NCBI GenBank assembly: GCA_033558025.1
Contig: JAUCEF010000007.1
Location: forward strand, 1,054,001-1,118,000
DNA: 64,000 nucleotides
Reading direction: 5' to 3'
DNA from: Phytophthora sp. 'mugwort'
Taxonomy: Eukaryota > Oomycota > Peronosporomycetes > Peronosporales > Peronosporaceae
Under the pieces are notes generated by a model, which saw only the letters and a program-made list of their open reading frames with translations, was not told where the DNA came from and did not search any database. Both the position numbers and the translations under genes were made by a program. Of the stretch, positions 55,820 through 64,000 are shown piece by piece; position 1 is the first letter of the stretch; the number at the start of each line of letters is the position of its first letter.

Positions 55820-56943
55820 GGGACCAAGGCCAGCAGCAGAGCTGTCGCTCTGGTCTTGAAGATGAGCGGCCTCACGAGCGTGAGTGCCGCTAGCTGTGAC
55901 AGCAGAAGCACCGAGTGCGAGAGAGCCCTGCGGGCGAGGCCGGTAGGCAGGGGGTAATTGGCGTTTTGCCTTAAGTTTCGCAAACTCGAAACGGAGTCGA
56001 CTTTCCGCTCGAACATCGGTTTCACTGAAACTAGCCCGAAGGGCATCAAGGGAAGAGAGCTTGCGAGCTCCTTCCACCCAACTTTGGAACTGTCCATCGT
56101 CTTCCCAAGACGTCTCTCCCGATAGGAGCACGACTGGATAAGTCCGCATCGGTGGAACCGAGCCGTGCCGAGCTTGCACTTGCAGCGCTCACGATACTCG
56201 CGCTGAGTAGTCACTTGAGGAGTCAAGTATCTCTCTCTGAGAGACTCTTGCGCGGCGAGCGCGTCGGGTGTTGCGGCCGCCGGCCCATTAACATATGTGT
56301 TAAGCAACTCCGATGCTGCTCGGCGAGCCACTTCGCTGGGTTGGCGAGGCTCAAAGCCATAGTCACGACGTGACGGGGTAAGCAATGGCCGAGCCATATG
56401 TCGCCTCGAACGGGGGAGCTGCGGATCAGCCGCGAGCTGTTGCTCTTGGACTTCGTCCAACGGATTGGTGACGATACCAGATCCCCTGGGATCATCGGTT
56501 GTTCCCCGCGAAGGCAGCGGAGGCGCATTGCGCAGGGCTCATGGAGTCGAAAGCTCAAAAGGATTCGAAGCGCGCAGTTGGCGGCGCGGGATCGGTGAGC
56601 GGACAGGGTTACTACCGGTCATGGACCCAGTGTAGGCGACCTCCTCTTCACCTTCTTCAAGGTCGTCAAAGAGAGTGTCTCGCGCGAAGCGTACGGAGGC
56701 ACTGCCTCCAGCGGCTTCGCCGCCTCCACCCACAGCCCGTTGACCGTATCGGTGCTTGTGCGTTGAATAGATACTCTCGCACCGAGAGCCGCGAGGGTAC
56801 GGGTGACGCACAGTCAGAGACCTCTTCCGTACAGGATGGCGAGGATAACAAAGGTGTGGAGACACAGATGGGCTTAGCCCGCGGCGAAGGCTGTTATCGC
56901 GAGGCGAACGAGGGAGGTCAAAAGACCAATTCGCTGAGGACAT
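55200..56943 (-). pseudogene. Antisense reading frames at the gypsy 3' end
   Basis: Four minus frames chain from 56943 to 55200. A Ser/Arg-rich head (56943-56539) crosses one TGA and continues (56460-55816) with RRDYGFEPRQPSEVARRAAS and DALAAQESLRERYLTPQVTT. After a frameshift it reads VEGARKLSSLDALRASFSE (56179-55676). After another it ends with a coiled coil (RSDLLAVERRVQTLFDSLQW, then ANRLELLEQSSARRFEALYR) at 55200. About 580 residues in total. The part above 55820 has no competing plus-strand gene. It may be an extra antisense gene of the element or the gag remnant of another element inserted backwards. Confidence 0.5.
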
Positions 56944-57045
56944 CTAAGTGTGAACACTCGATGCGGAACAAACTGTGAAACGCTTTGGAGCGGAAGGTTC
57001 CGGGCCTTATCGATTGATACAATCAGATACGGTGTGTCCACGGTT

Positions 57046-57058
57046 TGGTGGGGGAGAG
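57046..57058 (+). other. Polypurine tract of the gypsy element
   Basis: The purine-rich TGGTGGGGGAGAG lies directly before the LTR start, the expected plus-strand primer site. Confidence 0.65.
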
Positions 57059-57160
57059 TGTAACGATGTTACACGAAGTTAACACGAGTGTAGCCGCGCT
57101 ACGTGTCACCTTGCAGTAAGTGGTACTCGGTACCACTTGAAATAACAGGATTTCAGTACG
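57059..57160 (+). repeat. Start of the gypsy 3' LTR
   Basis: It opens with the short palindrome TGTAACGATGTTACA and contains an 8-bp-arm hairpin (AAGTGGTACTCGGTACCACT). The far end and a second LTR were not found, so the true length is unknown. Confidence 0.6.
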
Positions 57161-58036
57161 TGGCCACAGGGCCACTCGATATGCATTTGACTAGGTTTAG
57201 CTATGGTAGATAGTTAGAGTCATACATTTACACCACACGCGGCTTTGCCGCAGATAAGCAAACAAATAACAGTTCGGTTTTAGCATCAAAGAGAGTGTTG
57301 CCCCAGCTTTCGGAATACTGACTCTTTGAGTCTCTAGTGGTATACCTAAAGGGATCTAAGCGTCTACGGAGACCTTAGGGGTTAGGATGACCACAGCTGT
57401 AAGACTCGGGGATTCATACGTCTTCCTCTGACGCACTACGCTACGCAGCCCCGCTGCACATACCCTGAATGGTGGGCCACCCAACCGAACGGAACATGCT
57501 AGAGTTGAGACAAAGCAGTATTCACATGGCCAGGAAAAGGCCACAACGATACTCTAATGAGCTCGCAATTGCGTGAGTGTGCCGAAGCAAATCTAATGCT
57601 GTGAAGAACGATACGCTTCCCGCGAAGCCGATGAAAGTCAGATCGTGAGCACAAAATACTGTTGGCTGCATTCGACCTTTTGGATAAAACCCGGTGGCAC
57701 GCAATGGCTATCATTAATACACGTATCGACTAGGTGGGAATCGTAGCAAGGCCAGACATGTCTGCGCGGAGTGCGGGTCAAGAATGGTTCAACCGCTACC
57801 ATCGACCAGAGCGCTGTACCGGGTCTAAACTCCAGCGTGGGTGTCGAGTTGCTCGATAGCTATGGTTGGATGCGGTTCTGGAACCAATAACTAGACGATG
57901 CAAGTCTGGGGCAGGCATATGCGGCGTTGAAAAGAGGCAGCGGTGTGCTGTCCGCACAAGCGAGCATCGTAGGTGCAGTAGGATACCGTATGCCTTGTGT
58001 AATTACTGACAGCCAAATTCAGGATTTGAAGTTGTG
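57161..58036. other. Rest of LTR and spacer, no gene
   Basis: It has short frames only. The LTR may continue to about 57400-57700. Confidence 0.4.
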
Positions 58037-59640
58037 CTATCCACGCACATGAAAACTACCTTCACAAAGAAAATATGTGACGAGCGCAAAAATTAAAAAA
58101 ATATTAGAGAAAGGTTCAATGTCACCGACGTCCGAATCCAAGTTGGAAAAATTCAACGCGTCGTCCGACACAATATCACTAACACAACTATCGATCAGAC
58201 TCAGCTCATGAGCTCCGAGTAAACTCACATCTGGATGCAGTTCGTCGACAACCAAGGGCTCTGGGGCTGACAGAGGCGCTAAGATATGCGTCCGCCGAAA
58301 GCCATTCTTGATGGTCGTGTCAGAGATTTTTCCCGGCTCGAGCATACCCACTGGCACACCGTAGTTCGTGTTGGAGGTGCAAACTTGAAAGCATGTTTTG
58401 ACCCTGTGTGATCGCGCAGCTGCCGCCGTAGCATGCTTACCCACTCGCTCCGTAGATATGACTTGAATGGCCTGTTCCAGGCAATATCGGCCGGCTGACA
58501 GGTCGCCGTACATGACGGGGTACACACATTAAATGCACGTCGATAGACGCAGCGTAGCTCTGTACCGCCGGGGTCCAGTGACCCGAAAAAACGTCAACCA
58601 GCAATATTACAGGTTGCCACGGCCGAAGGCGCTTGCCGAACTGTCCCTTCAGCCACGCTAAGTGAACGTCTTCATTCCACCCGGCAGTCAGATTTGCATA
58701 CAACTCGATATCGTGGGCGTTCATAGTTGCTTTAGCCTCCTTCCGTATATGGATGCCGAATCCACGACGTTTCTCCCCGTTAGTGAGATCCCCGCCCGGC
58801 ACAGTTGATCGGTTTAATTTAAGCACCATGTACGGCGGGTATTTGCCGCCATCCGAGTCGCCTAACAGCATAGCAGTCACTTTCTCTTTGTCTTTACCAC
58901 CGTGCCGCACCCACACCGTTTTTGAGCCTCGAGCGTTGATGGTATTTCTCGGTAAGTACTCAAAAAAGAGGCTGCACAAATACAAGTTCAGTATTAGCAC
59001 AATATACCATAGTATAAATGCAATAAAAACTTACCAGGTTGATCAGCGTTGTATACTTTCAGCAAGCGGAATTCAAGCATTTTCTGTTGCACCTCAATAC
59101 CAAAGCTTACAGCCGCTTCGTCTGCTACGTCCGGTGTCACTTGCCCCTATCGCGTCCGCGCGCGGAAGCTGAGCCTATGACGCCGAAGGAATCCCGCCTG
59201 CCAGTGCCACGACCCATTAAAGCCTTCGATTCCTAGGTTTTCAGCCAGCTCGAAACCTTTTAATCGCAGCATTAAATAGCTAATTGGCACACCGTCCTTC
59301 CGTAGCAGATTTACCCACTGTACTAAAGCAGCCTCGGCATCTTGATGAAGTATTTATAGCGACTCCAGTCGCCCGGACATACTTCATTTCTGCCACGGCT
59401 GCATTTTCGCAGCGCTCTTCGAGGACAGGCAGCTCTTTCCGCTACTGATTCAGCTTGCGCCTCTGTTCTTTTGCATGGTCACTAACGTTCGGATAAAACG
59501 CTCGCAAAGTGGCTTGCACGTCGTTAGAGTTGATAAAGTGCTTCGCCACTTCAAGCTTGTGTCGATTGGGGAAGCTGCACTGGGTGTGCATCGGCTTCTT
59601 GCGTCGGTTCCGGTGACCCGTGGTCGCCCTTCATGCTGCG
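58037..59640 (-). mobile_element. Decayed pogo-like transposase (CENP-B HTH plus DDE)
   Basis: From about 59640 down the minus strand reads a basic helical head (QHKLEVAKHFINSNDVQATL), then the CENP-B-type HTH end (GSWHWQAGFLRRHRLSF, near 59180). The DDE core (59000-58437) reads KTVWVRHGGKDKEKVTAMLL, GKYPPYMVLK and PVILLVDVFSGHWTP. After a frameshift it reads CTATCQPADIAWNRPFKSYL (58527-58279), the block with the third acidic residue. A tail without homology ends at 58037. Several frame changes and stops. Confidence 0.7.
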
Positions 59641-59807
59641 GCATCGTTGCCGATCGAAGAATGCCATGCGTTTTCTACACTGCACTGAATCTGTCAGTCT
59701 GCATAAAAACTGCGGTGACGCGATCTCTTAAGGAATATGATTGGTTGGATTGTGAGGAATGGCTGAACGTCGGTATTCACATAAAAAATACGGTAGGCAA
59801 AAGAAGA

Positions 59808-59878
59808 GCCCCCAGGCAGGATCGAACCACCGACCTTTCGCTTACAAAACGTGTGCTCTACCACTAAGCTATAGGGGC
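59808..59878 (-). tRNA. Second tRNA-Thr(UGU)-like copy
   Basis: 71 nt on the minus strand, with the same acceptor, D-arm and A box as the copy at 45103. The loop TTTGTAA gives anticodon UGU. The anticodon stem still has two mismatches and the T-arm one change (GGTGG with CTGCC). It is closer to a working tRNA than the first copy, but it is probably also decayed. Confidence 0.6.
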
Positions 59879-60058
59879 CTATTAATAGCACAACAACAAA
59901 CACGAAAAACAAAAAATGACAAAACCACATCAAATATTCAAGCCCTCCGCAAACATCAACGTTCACGCAAATCACGCAGCACATACCTGCAAGCACCCTG
60001 CCGTTCAACCTCGAACGACGGCAACAATATTCAACGACAACTCGACTCATGCCGTAGT
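59879..60058 (-). repeat. Repeated tRNA upstream flank, second copy
   Basis: The partner of 45174-45330; the first 65 bp are identical and the rest is diverged. Confidence 0.8.
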
Positions 60059-61109
60059 GAGTACTGTTATAAGGGAAGGTGGGGCATGTATCCCCAAAAC
60101 ATTATAACCTTGAAATTAACCTCGCGACAAGGAAAGTGGCCAGCGACGACAGACCTTGCCTTTTCCCCTGTTTGGAGCGAGACAGATCTGAAAGCTGAGA
60201 TGCTTGCAAATACGCGTCCAAGACAACAGGAACGCTCGTTGCGAGGACTGGGATATCCGCTACTACCACACAAGTTTGCAAACTTCTTGAAGCTTGCTTC
60301 CTAGACAGTCTGCGTACGCTTCCTAATTCACTTCATTTGCTGTATAATAACCGGTTTTGGCCGGCTTTTGGACCCCCTATCTCTCGCCTACGACTCGGAT
60401 TACAAATTGCCCGCGTGGCACACAGCCACAAAGTGACGGTCGTAAATTTTAGTCTGAACTCGTACGGAGGGGTATGAACTCGTACGTTGTATGATTCGTG
60501 GTTTTCAGCATGGACGCGTACTTTTCGGTATGGCCATACATTTACAATGAAATACGCATGCAGATATTTTCAAATATCAAATCGTTAGGTGGAACATTCT
60601 AACGGCTTCTCGCATTCTAATTGGACAAATACACCGTTCACCCTATTTAGTTATGCCACTGGATGCGATTGTGTGATTATTACATGTGCAAGATCAATTT
60701 TGGTCCATGCATAGATCAGCTATTTTCGATGAAGCCAGATATGCGCCTGTCCAGTGATATACGATGGCAATAATGGAGTGGTTTATCGGCGTCGAGTCCA
60801 CGTGCAGTATCACTGCTTCACGTCTGCCTACAAAGATAGCACAGAAGGATCCTCTTTGGGGATCTGGAACCGCCTTGTAAGTCTTTTTGTTAATGCATCG
60901 AAGAAAGACGAATGCATTATGCATTATCTATAGCGACACTGAAGTCGCGTCTTGCCTGTATCCCTCTTCAAATGAACCGAGTACAGCTCTATAATTACCC
61001 TTTACTCTCTCCTTAGCTGCTCCACCTTCCACGCACCATCGCTTGAAACATCCATGAACCATCGACTTCTTCGCCTAGTTAACCCATTGCGGTCCTACTC
61101 GTCATTGGC
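60059..61109. other. No gene recognised
   Basis: AT-rich spacer. Open frames here are short and without motifs. Confidence 0.45.
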
Positions 61110-61440
61110 GAGCTTGACGCAGTGCGCAGAAGCTACAAAATTATTGTCGTGGTTGAAGCGCTTTCCCGACGCCGACGGGCCTGCATTTCAGTCGCCCTTC
61201 TGATGATTTTCCGTCTCTCAGAGAGACGGCGCCAGTGCTCCTTGATGCGCTGGATGGAGAACCGATCTGCTGGTTGCACGTTGTCTGTTGCATTCGCTAA
61301 ACGGACTTATAGTCATCCGCAGCTCTCGAGCCGCATCTCCGACGTCGCTATCGCAACATCCGCTTGCATTGTCCATCCACAAAGTCCTAACATTCCTGAA
61401 CGCACCGCGCATCCCCAGCAGCGTGGATCTTGCAACCATT
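61110..61440 (-). pseudogene. pogo-type DDE fragment (C-terminal part)
   Basis: The minus strand reads LWMDNASGCCDSDVGDAARE and TISPF, then in another frame ANATDNVQPADRFSIQRIKE and HWRRLSE. These are the second and third catalytic blocks of pogo/DDE_1 transposases (DN... and NAT..QPAD). One frameshift. The N-terminal domain could be the piece found inverted at 62831. Confidence 0.6.
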
Positions 61441-61514
61441 GTGCCATGAGGAGACCGCTAAGGATGCTTTAGGTGACGACCGAAGCACGAGCACCATCCT
61501 CGGTGTCGGGCAGG

Positions 61515-62050
61515 TTAAGGTTCGGGTAGCCCGACTTCTTGTTCGCGAAGATCAGCATGGGGCAAAGAATATGGCCTATTAACAACACTTACTTTGTGAT
61601 ACCCTCTCGACCTGTCGGGCGGCACGATACGATCATGCCAGGATTATACACATCTAGAAAGCTATGGTAACACACAACACATGCCTTACACAATGCTGCG
61701 GTACTTGACAGACTGAGCACTGACAAGGTCCAAGGTCTTGCCGTCGTCCACTTCAACGACGAAAAGGCTTTCATCCATTTTGTACTGGTGCTCTGAGTCC
61801 AATAATCCGGTTTGAGACTGGCGCTTCAAGCTGTCTGTTGGCCGTGTCACCGCTCTCAATCTCTATATGCTTTCCTCGCGTACTTGTTTCTTGCCCTTGT
61901 GGCGCCTGTACACAATATCGAAGCGCTCGAGGAAGTCTTGGGTGCGGCGAGGTGCAAAGAAGCGGTAATTCAGTGATAAGAAATGGGCTCCTATAGAAAG
62001 GACCGAAAATGGCACTGCGAAAAAAATATAAACAGAGGTGGCCATACAAA
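61515..62050 (-). CDS. Possible spliced gene fragment, unknown
   Basis: Minus-strand frames separated by plausible GT-AG introns read FFAPRRTQDFLERFDIVYRR, MDESLFVVEVDDGKTLDLVS and VYNPGMIVSCRPTGREGIT, then KPYSLPHADLREQEVGL before a stop at 61515. The text looks like protein and the introns are of the local size. I recognise no family and cannot find a start, so it may be a duplicated exon cluster. Confidence 0.25.
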
Positions 62051-62058
62051 ATCCCATA

Positions 62059-62405
62059 TTAAAGGAATGTTGGTTGAGCTGGACCGATCCCAGTAGTGGC
62101 TTTTCCCTCCACGGCGCTCAATCGCCTAAATGCACTGGTTGGGCATCGAGAAAATGTGTGTGCCGAGAAGCGACGGGCTGAAACCAGCCCATGCGTCGTG
62201 GACCGCGTAGGTGTGTTCGACCACTGAGCGATACTGCGTGCCAGTAGCATATACAGCGGCAGACAACGTGTTCCATACATGCTGGGTGGGATTGAGGTCA
62301 GGGGACCGAGTAGGCCAATCCATGGCCTCAACCTCCATCTCGCAGAAAAACTCCCGTGTCATTGCTGACGAATGTATTGGCGCGTTGTCCTGCTGGAACA
62401 CAAAG
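62059..62405 (-). pseudogene. Tc1-type transposase C-terminal fragment
   Basis: The minus frame begins MFQQDNAPIHSSAMTREFF (second catalytic Asp) and continues DWPTRSPDLNPTQHVWNTL (the third acidic position in DLNP.QHVW). The DD34E layout of Tc1 elements fits. The first Asp and the N-terminal HTH are not found above it. Confidence 0.75.
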
Positions 62406-62830
62406 TCAACTCCGTGATGAAGGTGAGCAAATGGCAGAAGTTATTCGGACACCGTAAACATGTAATAAACCACGCCTTTTTAGTGGTATGACGGAGCTCA
62501 TATCCAAACAGCAAACCAAACCGCGGATATATCGCCGCAAAAAGCTTGTTTAATTTTTCGTCGCGCACTGAAGGGTTAGGCTAAATCCAATACAAATATG
62601 TTTTTAGCTTTATGTTACAGGAGAGCTATCACAGATAGCGCTGTCCTAACTAATAGTTGCCGTTGCCTAGGTCGGTATCATTTATAGCAATACTATCAAA
62701 TATTGGAGGACGGTAAGATTGCGTATGTCCTGATCTTCTAATTAACAAATAGCTCCGCTAAGCACTGCATAGAGTTTCATTCTGCAATCCGCAATGGGGA
62801 GGAAATCCGGACACGTCGGGTGCTTCACGC
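62406..62830. other. No gene recognised
   Basis: Spacer between two transposase fragments. Confidence 0.4.
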
Positions 62831-63220
62831 ATGAGCATAAAAATGCGTTTGGAAACAAGCTTTTTTCCGAGCTTAATAGCCGATAGGGAGGAACGCGAGT
62901 TTGCTCTGGCAAAGAGGCATGTGCAAGGCATCATTTCGGGGCTACTCAAACAAGCGAGCTCTATCTGGACGTCAGCGACAATGATTTGTGAGGTCGGGCG
63001 CTCACAGCCGCTCAACTTTCTCGAGCTTGACGAGGCCCTCGCGAATTGGGTACTTCACTGTCAGGCTCGCCGCATCGTGCTCGACTGTAATATGATTAAG
63101 GCAAAGGGTTTGCACCTATTGGAGAAGATGCAGGTCCCACAGGAGGAGCGCATCGGATTCGTCAATGGATTATACAATCGTTTCGTAATCATGATGGATT
63201 TAGTTCAATCTGTAGAATAG
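62831..63220 (+). pseudogene. CENP-B-type HTH domain of a pogo transposase, fragment
   Basis: An ATG-started frame of 129 codons reads an N-terminal helix-turn-helix (ADREEREFALAKRHVQGIIS) and then LNFLELDEALANWVLHCQAR, IKAKGLHLLEKMQVPQEERI and FVNGLYNRF. This is the CENP-B DNA-binding module. The DDE part is missing after the stop at 63220. Confidence 0.6.
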
Positions 63221-63739
63221 GCCTGTTTTATCAAAACTATAGACGTCCCGGCGACGTAGTTCTTGATAATGCTACGCAGACAGTATATGAGCTTAAATTG
63301 CCACGTCCACCGAACCATTCTCACAACAAATCATCGCAAGCCGCCAGATTGAAAGAGCGACGAGAAGCAAGACTATGGTTTCTTGAAATTCTGGTCAAAA
63401 TGGTATCGAGCTTAGCTTTTGACATGGATATCAAATAACTATACTGTTGACTAGCAACCAAGTAGGTGAACTTCGTATTCATCAAATATAGCAGGATATC
63501 AGCGATGGCAGGGGTCATTTACGACAGGATTATCTGTACCTTAAAAGTGTTGATTATCTCAATCATCAACATGAACTTGCACCCAGTATTCGCATACTGA
63601 ACGTCATACTAAGAGTTGTTTGATACCAAGCAGCCTGTCTGTCACATTGTCGTCGTACCGCCGAACGTCGAAAATAATACTGACGGTCGACGCAGGCAAG
63701 CGCTCATCGACATCGTCGCGGACGTCCTCTAGCCGTGCC
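63221..63739. other. Spacer and promoter side of the right-edge gene
   Basis: No gene is recognised in the spacer. The last 100 bp before the ATG at 63740 are GC-richer, as expected for a genuine gene start. Confidence 0.45.
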
Positions 63740-64000
63740 ATGGAGCCCCCCGCGATGGAGGTGCGCAGTCCTGGAGCCAATTACCACCGCATCGACCTGC
63801 GTACGACAGACCCTACGGAGCTGAGCGGTGCCAGCTCACCAGGTGCCAGCTCGCTCAAGCGCTTCGCGTGCCAGTTTGACCCGGGGTCCAAGAATGGACG
63901 CGTACTGGTGCTGCTATTCGATTGTAATGGGGACTCGGAGTTTAAGGAGATGAGCAGGCTGGATGTGCTGCGGATGACACAACAGGCGACGGTGCCCAAG
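63740..64000 (+). CDS. 5' part of a gene resembling MRS2/CorA magnesium transporters
   Basis: ATG 63740 starts a frame that is open to the window end (87 codons). A Ser/Gly-rich head precedes NGRVLVLLFDCNGDSEFKEM and SRLDVLRMTQQATVPK. In MRS2-type proteins a beta strand with 'DxxGxSEF' is followed by a helix and then RDLR. The text up to the window end fits this start, but the diagnostic GMN motif lies outside. Other families with the same beginning cannot be excluded. Confidence 0.5.
   Translation, partial: MEPPAMEVRSPGANYHRIDLRTTDPTELSGASSPGASSLKRFACQFDPGSKNGRVLVLLFDCNGDSEFKEMSRLDVLRMTQQATVPK

Larger units (their letters stand above)
53040..57160 (+). mobile_element. 5'-truncated Ty3/gypsy chromovirus
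   Basis: The element begins inside the reverse transcriptase and continues through RNase H, integrase, an SH3-like region and a chromodomain. It has a purine-rich tract (57046-57058) and an LTR that starts TGTAACGATGTTACA. No gag, protease or 5' LTR is present on the plus strand. The right end of the LTR was not found, so the end coordinate is a minimum. Confidence 0.85.

Noticed and set aside
59759..60304. 181-codon plus-strand open frame
   Set aside because: It runs antisense through the tRNA-like sequence and the repeated flank, so its length comes from the repeat and not from a gene.

Overview
This window looks like nuclear DNA of an oomycete, most likely Phytophthora or a close relative. 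That is an inference from style: very short introns (about 50-90 nt), genes packed head to head and tail to tail, protein families typical of stramenopiles, and large tracts of decayed transposons, including families common in Phytophthora genomes (Mutator-like elements with Ulp1 proteases, pogo and mariner remnants, chromodomain Ty3/gypsy elements, LINEs). No protein or genome search was run. All identifications come from motifs read by eye.

Layout. (1) 0-11.6 kb: repeat-rich flank. It holds a decayed MULE carrying a SWIM finger and a Ulp1 protease (2.7-5.9 kb, minus), a broken ricin-type lectin fragment beside it, a decayed mariner, a hAT-like remnant and smaller transposase scraps. (2) 11.66-27.72 kb: a compact island of genes that look intact: an ATG18/WIPI PROPPIN, an XAP5/FAM50 nuclear protein, an AKTIP/FTS-like E2 variant, a coiled-coil tail-anchored protein, a CDP-alcohol (choline/ethanolamine) phosphotransferase, an EGF-like multi-pass membrane protein, a less certain membrane protein, a second CDP-alcohol phosphatidyltransferase, and an 841-residue MFS transporter with a Sec14/CRAL-TRIO domain inserted in its central loop. 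Most of these act on membranes, lipids or vesicle traffic, but the order may be chance. (3) 27.7-37.1 kb: repeats again: a Harbinger transposase, a 2OG-dioxygenase-like/C2H2 repeat gene, a MULE, an 0.9-kb MULE deletion derivative with clear terminal inverted repeats, and minisatellites. (4) 37.16-44.75 kb: the most unusual stretch. A 40-bp-arm palindrome is followed by a rightward block (helical 300-aa ORF, SET-domain methyltransferase, Cys/His ORF with acidic tail) that meets a leftward block (large UPF1-like SF1 helicase protein, TM-tailed protein). The SET and 300-aa ORFs are open; the others carry stops or frameshifts. I do not recognise this combination as a known transposon or virus. (5) 45-64 kb: two degenerate tRNA-Thr(UGU)-like genes with identical upstream flanks, a decayed APE-type LINE, a 5'-truncated chromodomain gypsy element with long antisense reading frames, pogo and Tc1 remnants, and, at the right edge, the start of an apparently normal gene that resembles MRS2/CorA magnesium transporters.

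The best candidates for something undescribed are the SET plus SF1-helicase gene block at 37-45 kb, the MFS-Sec14 fusion, and the antisense frames at the 3' end of the gypsy element.
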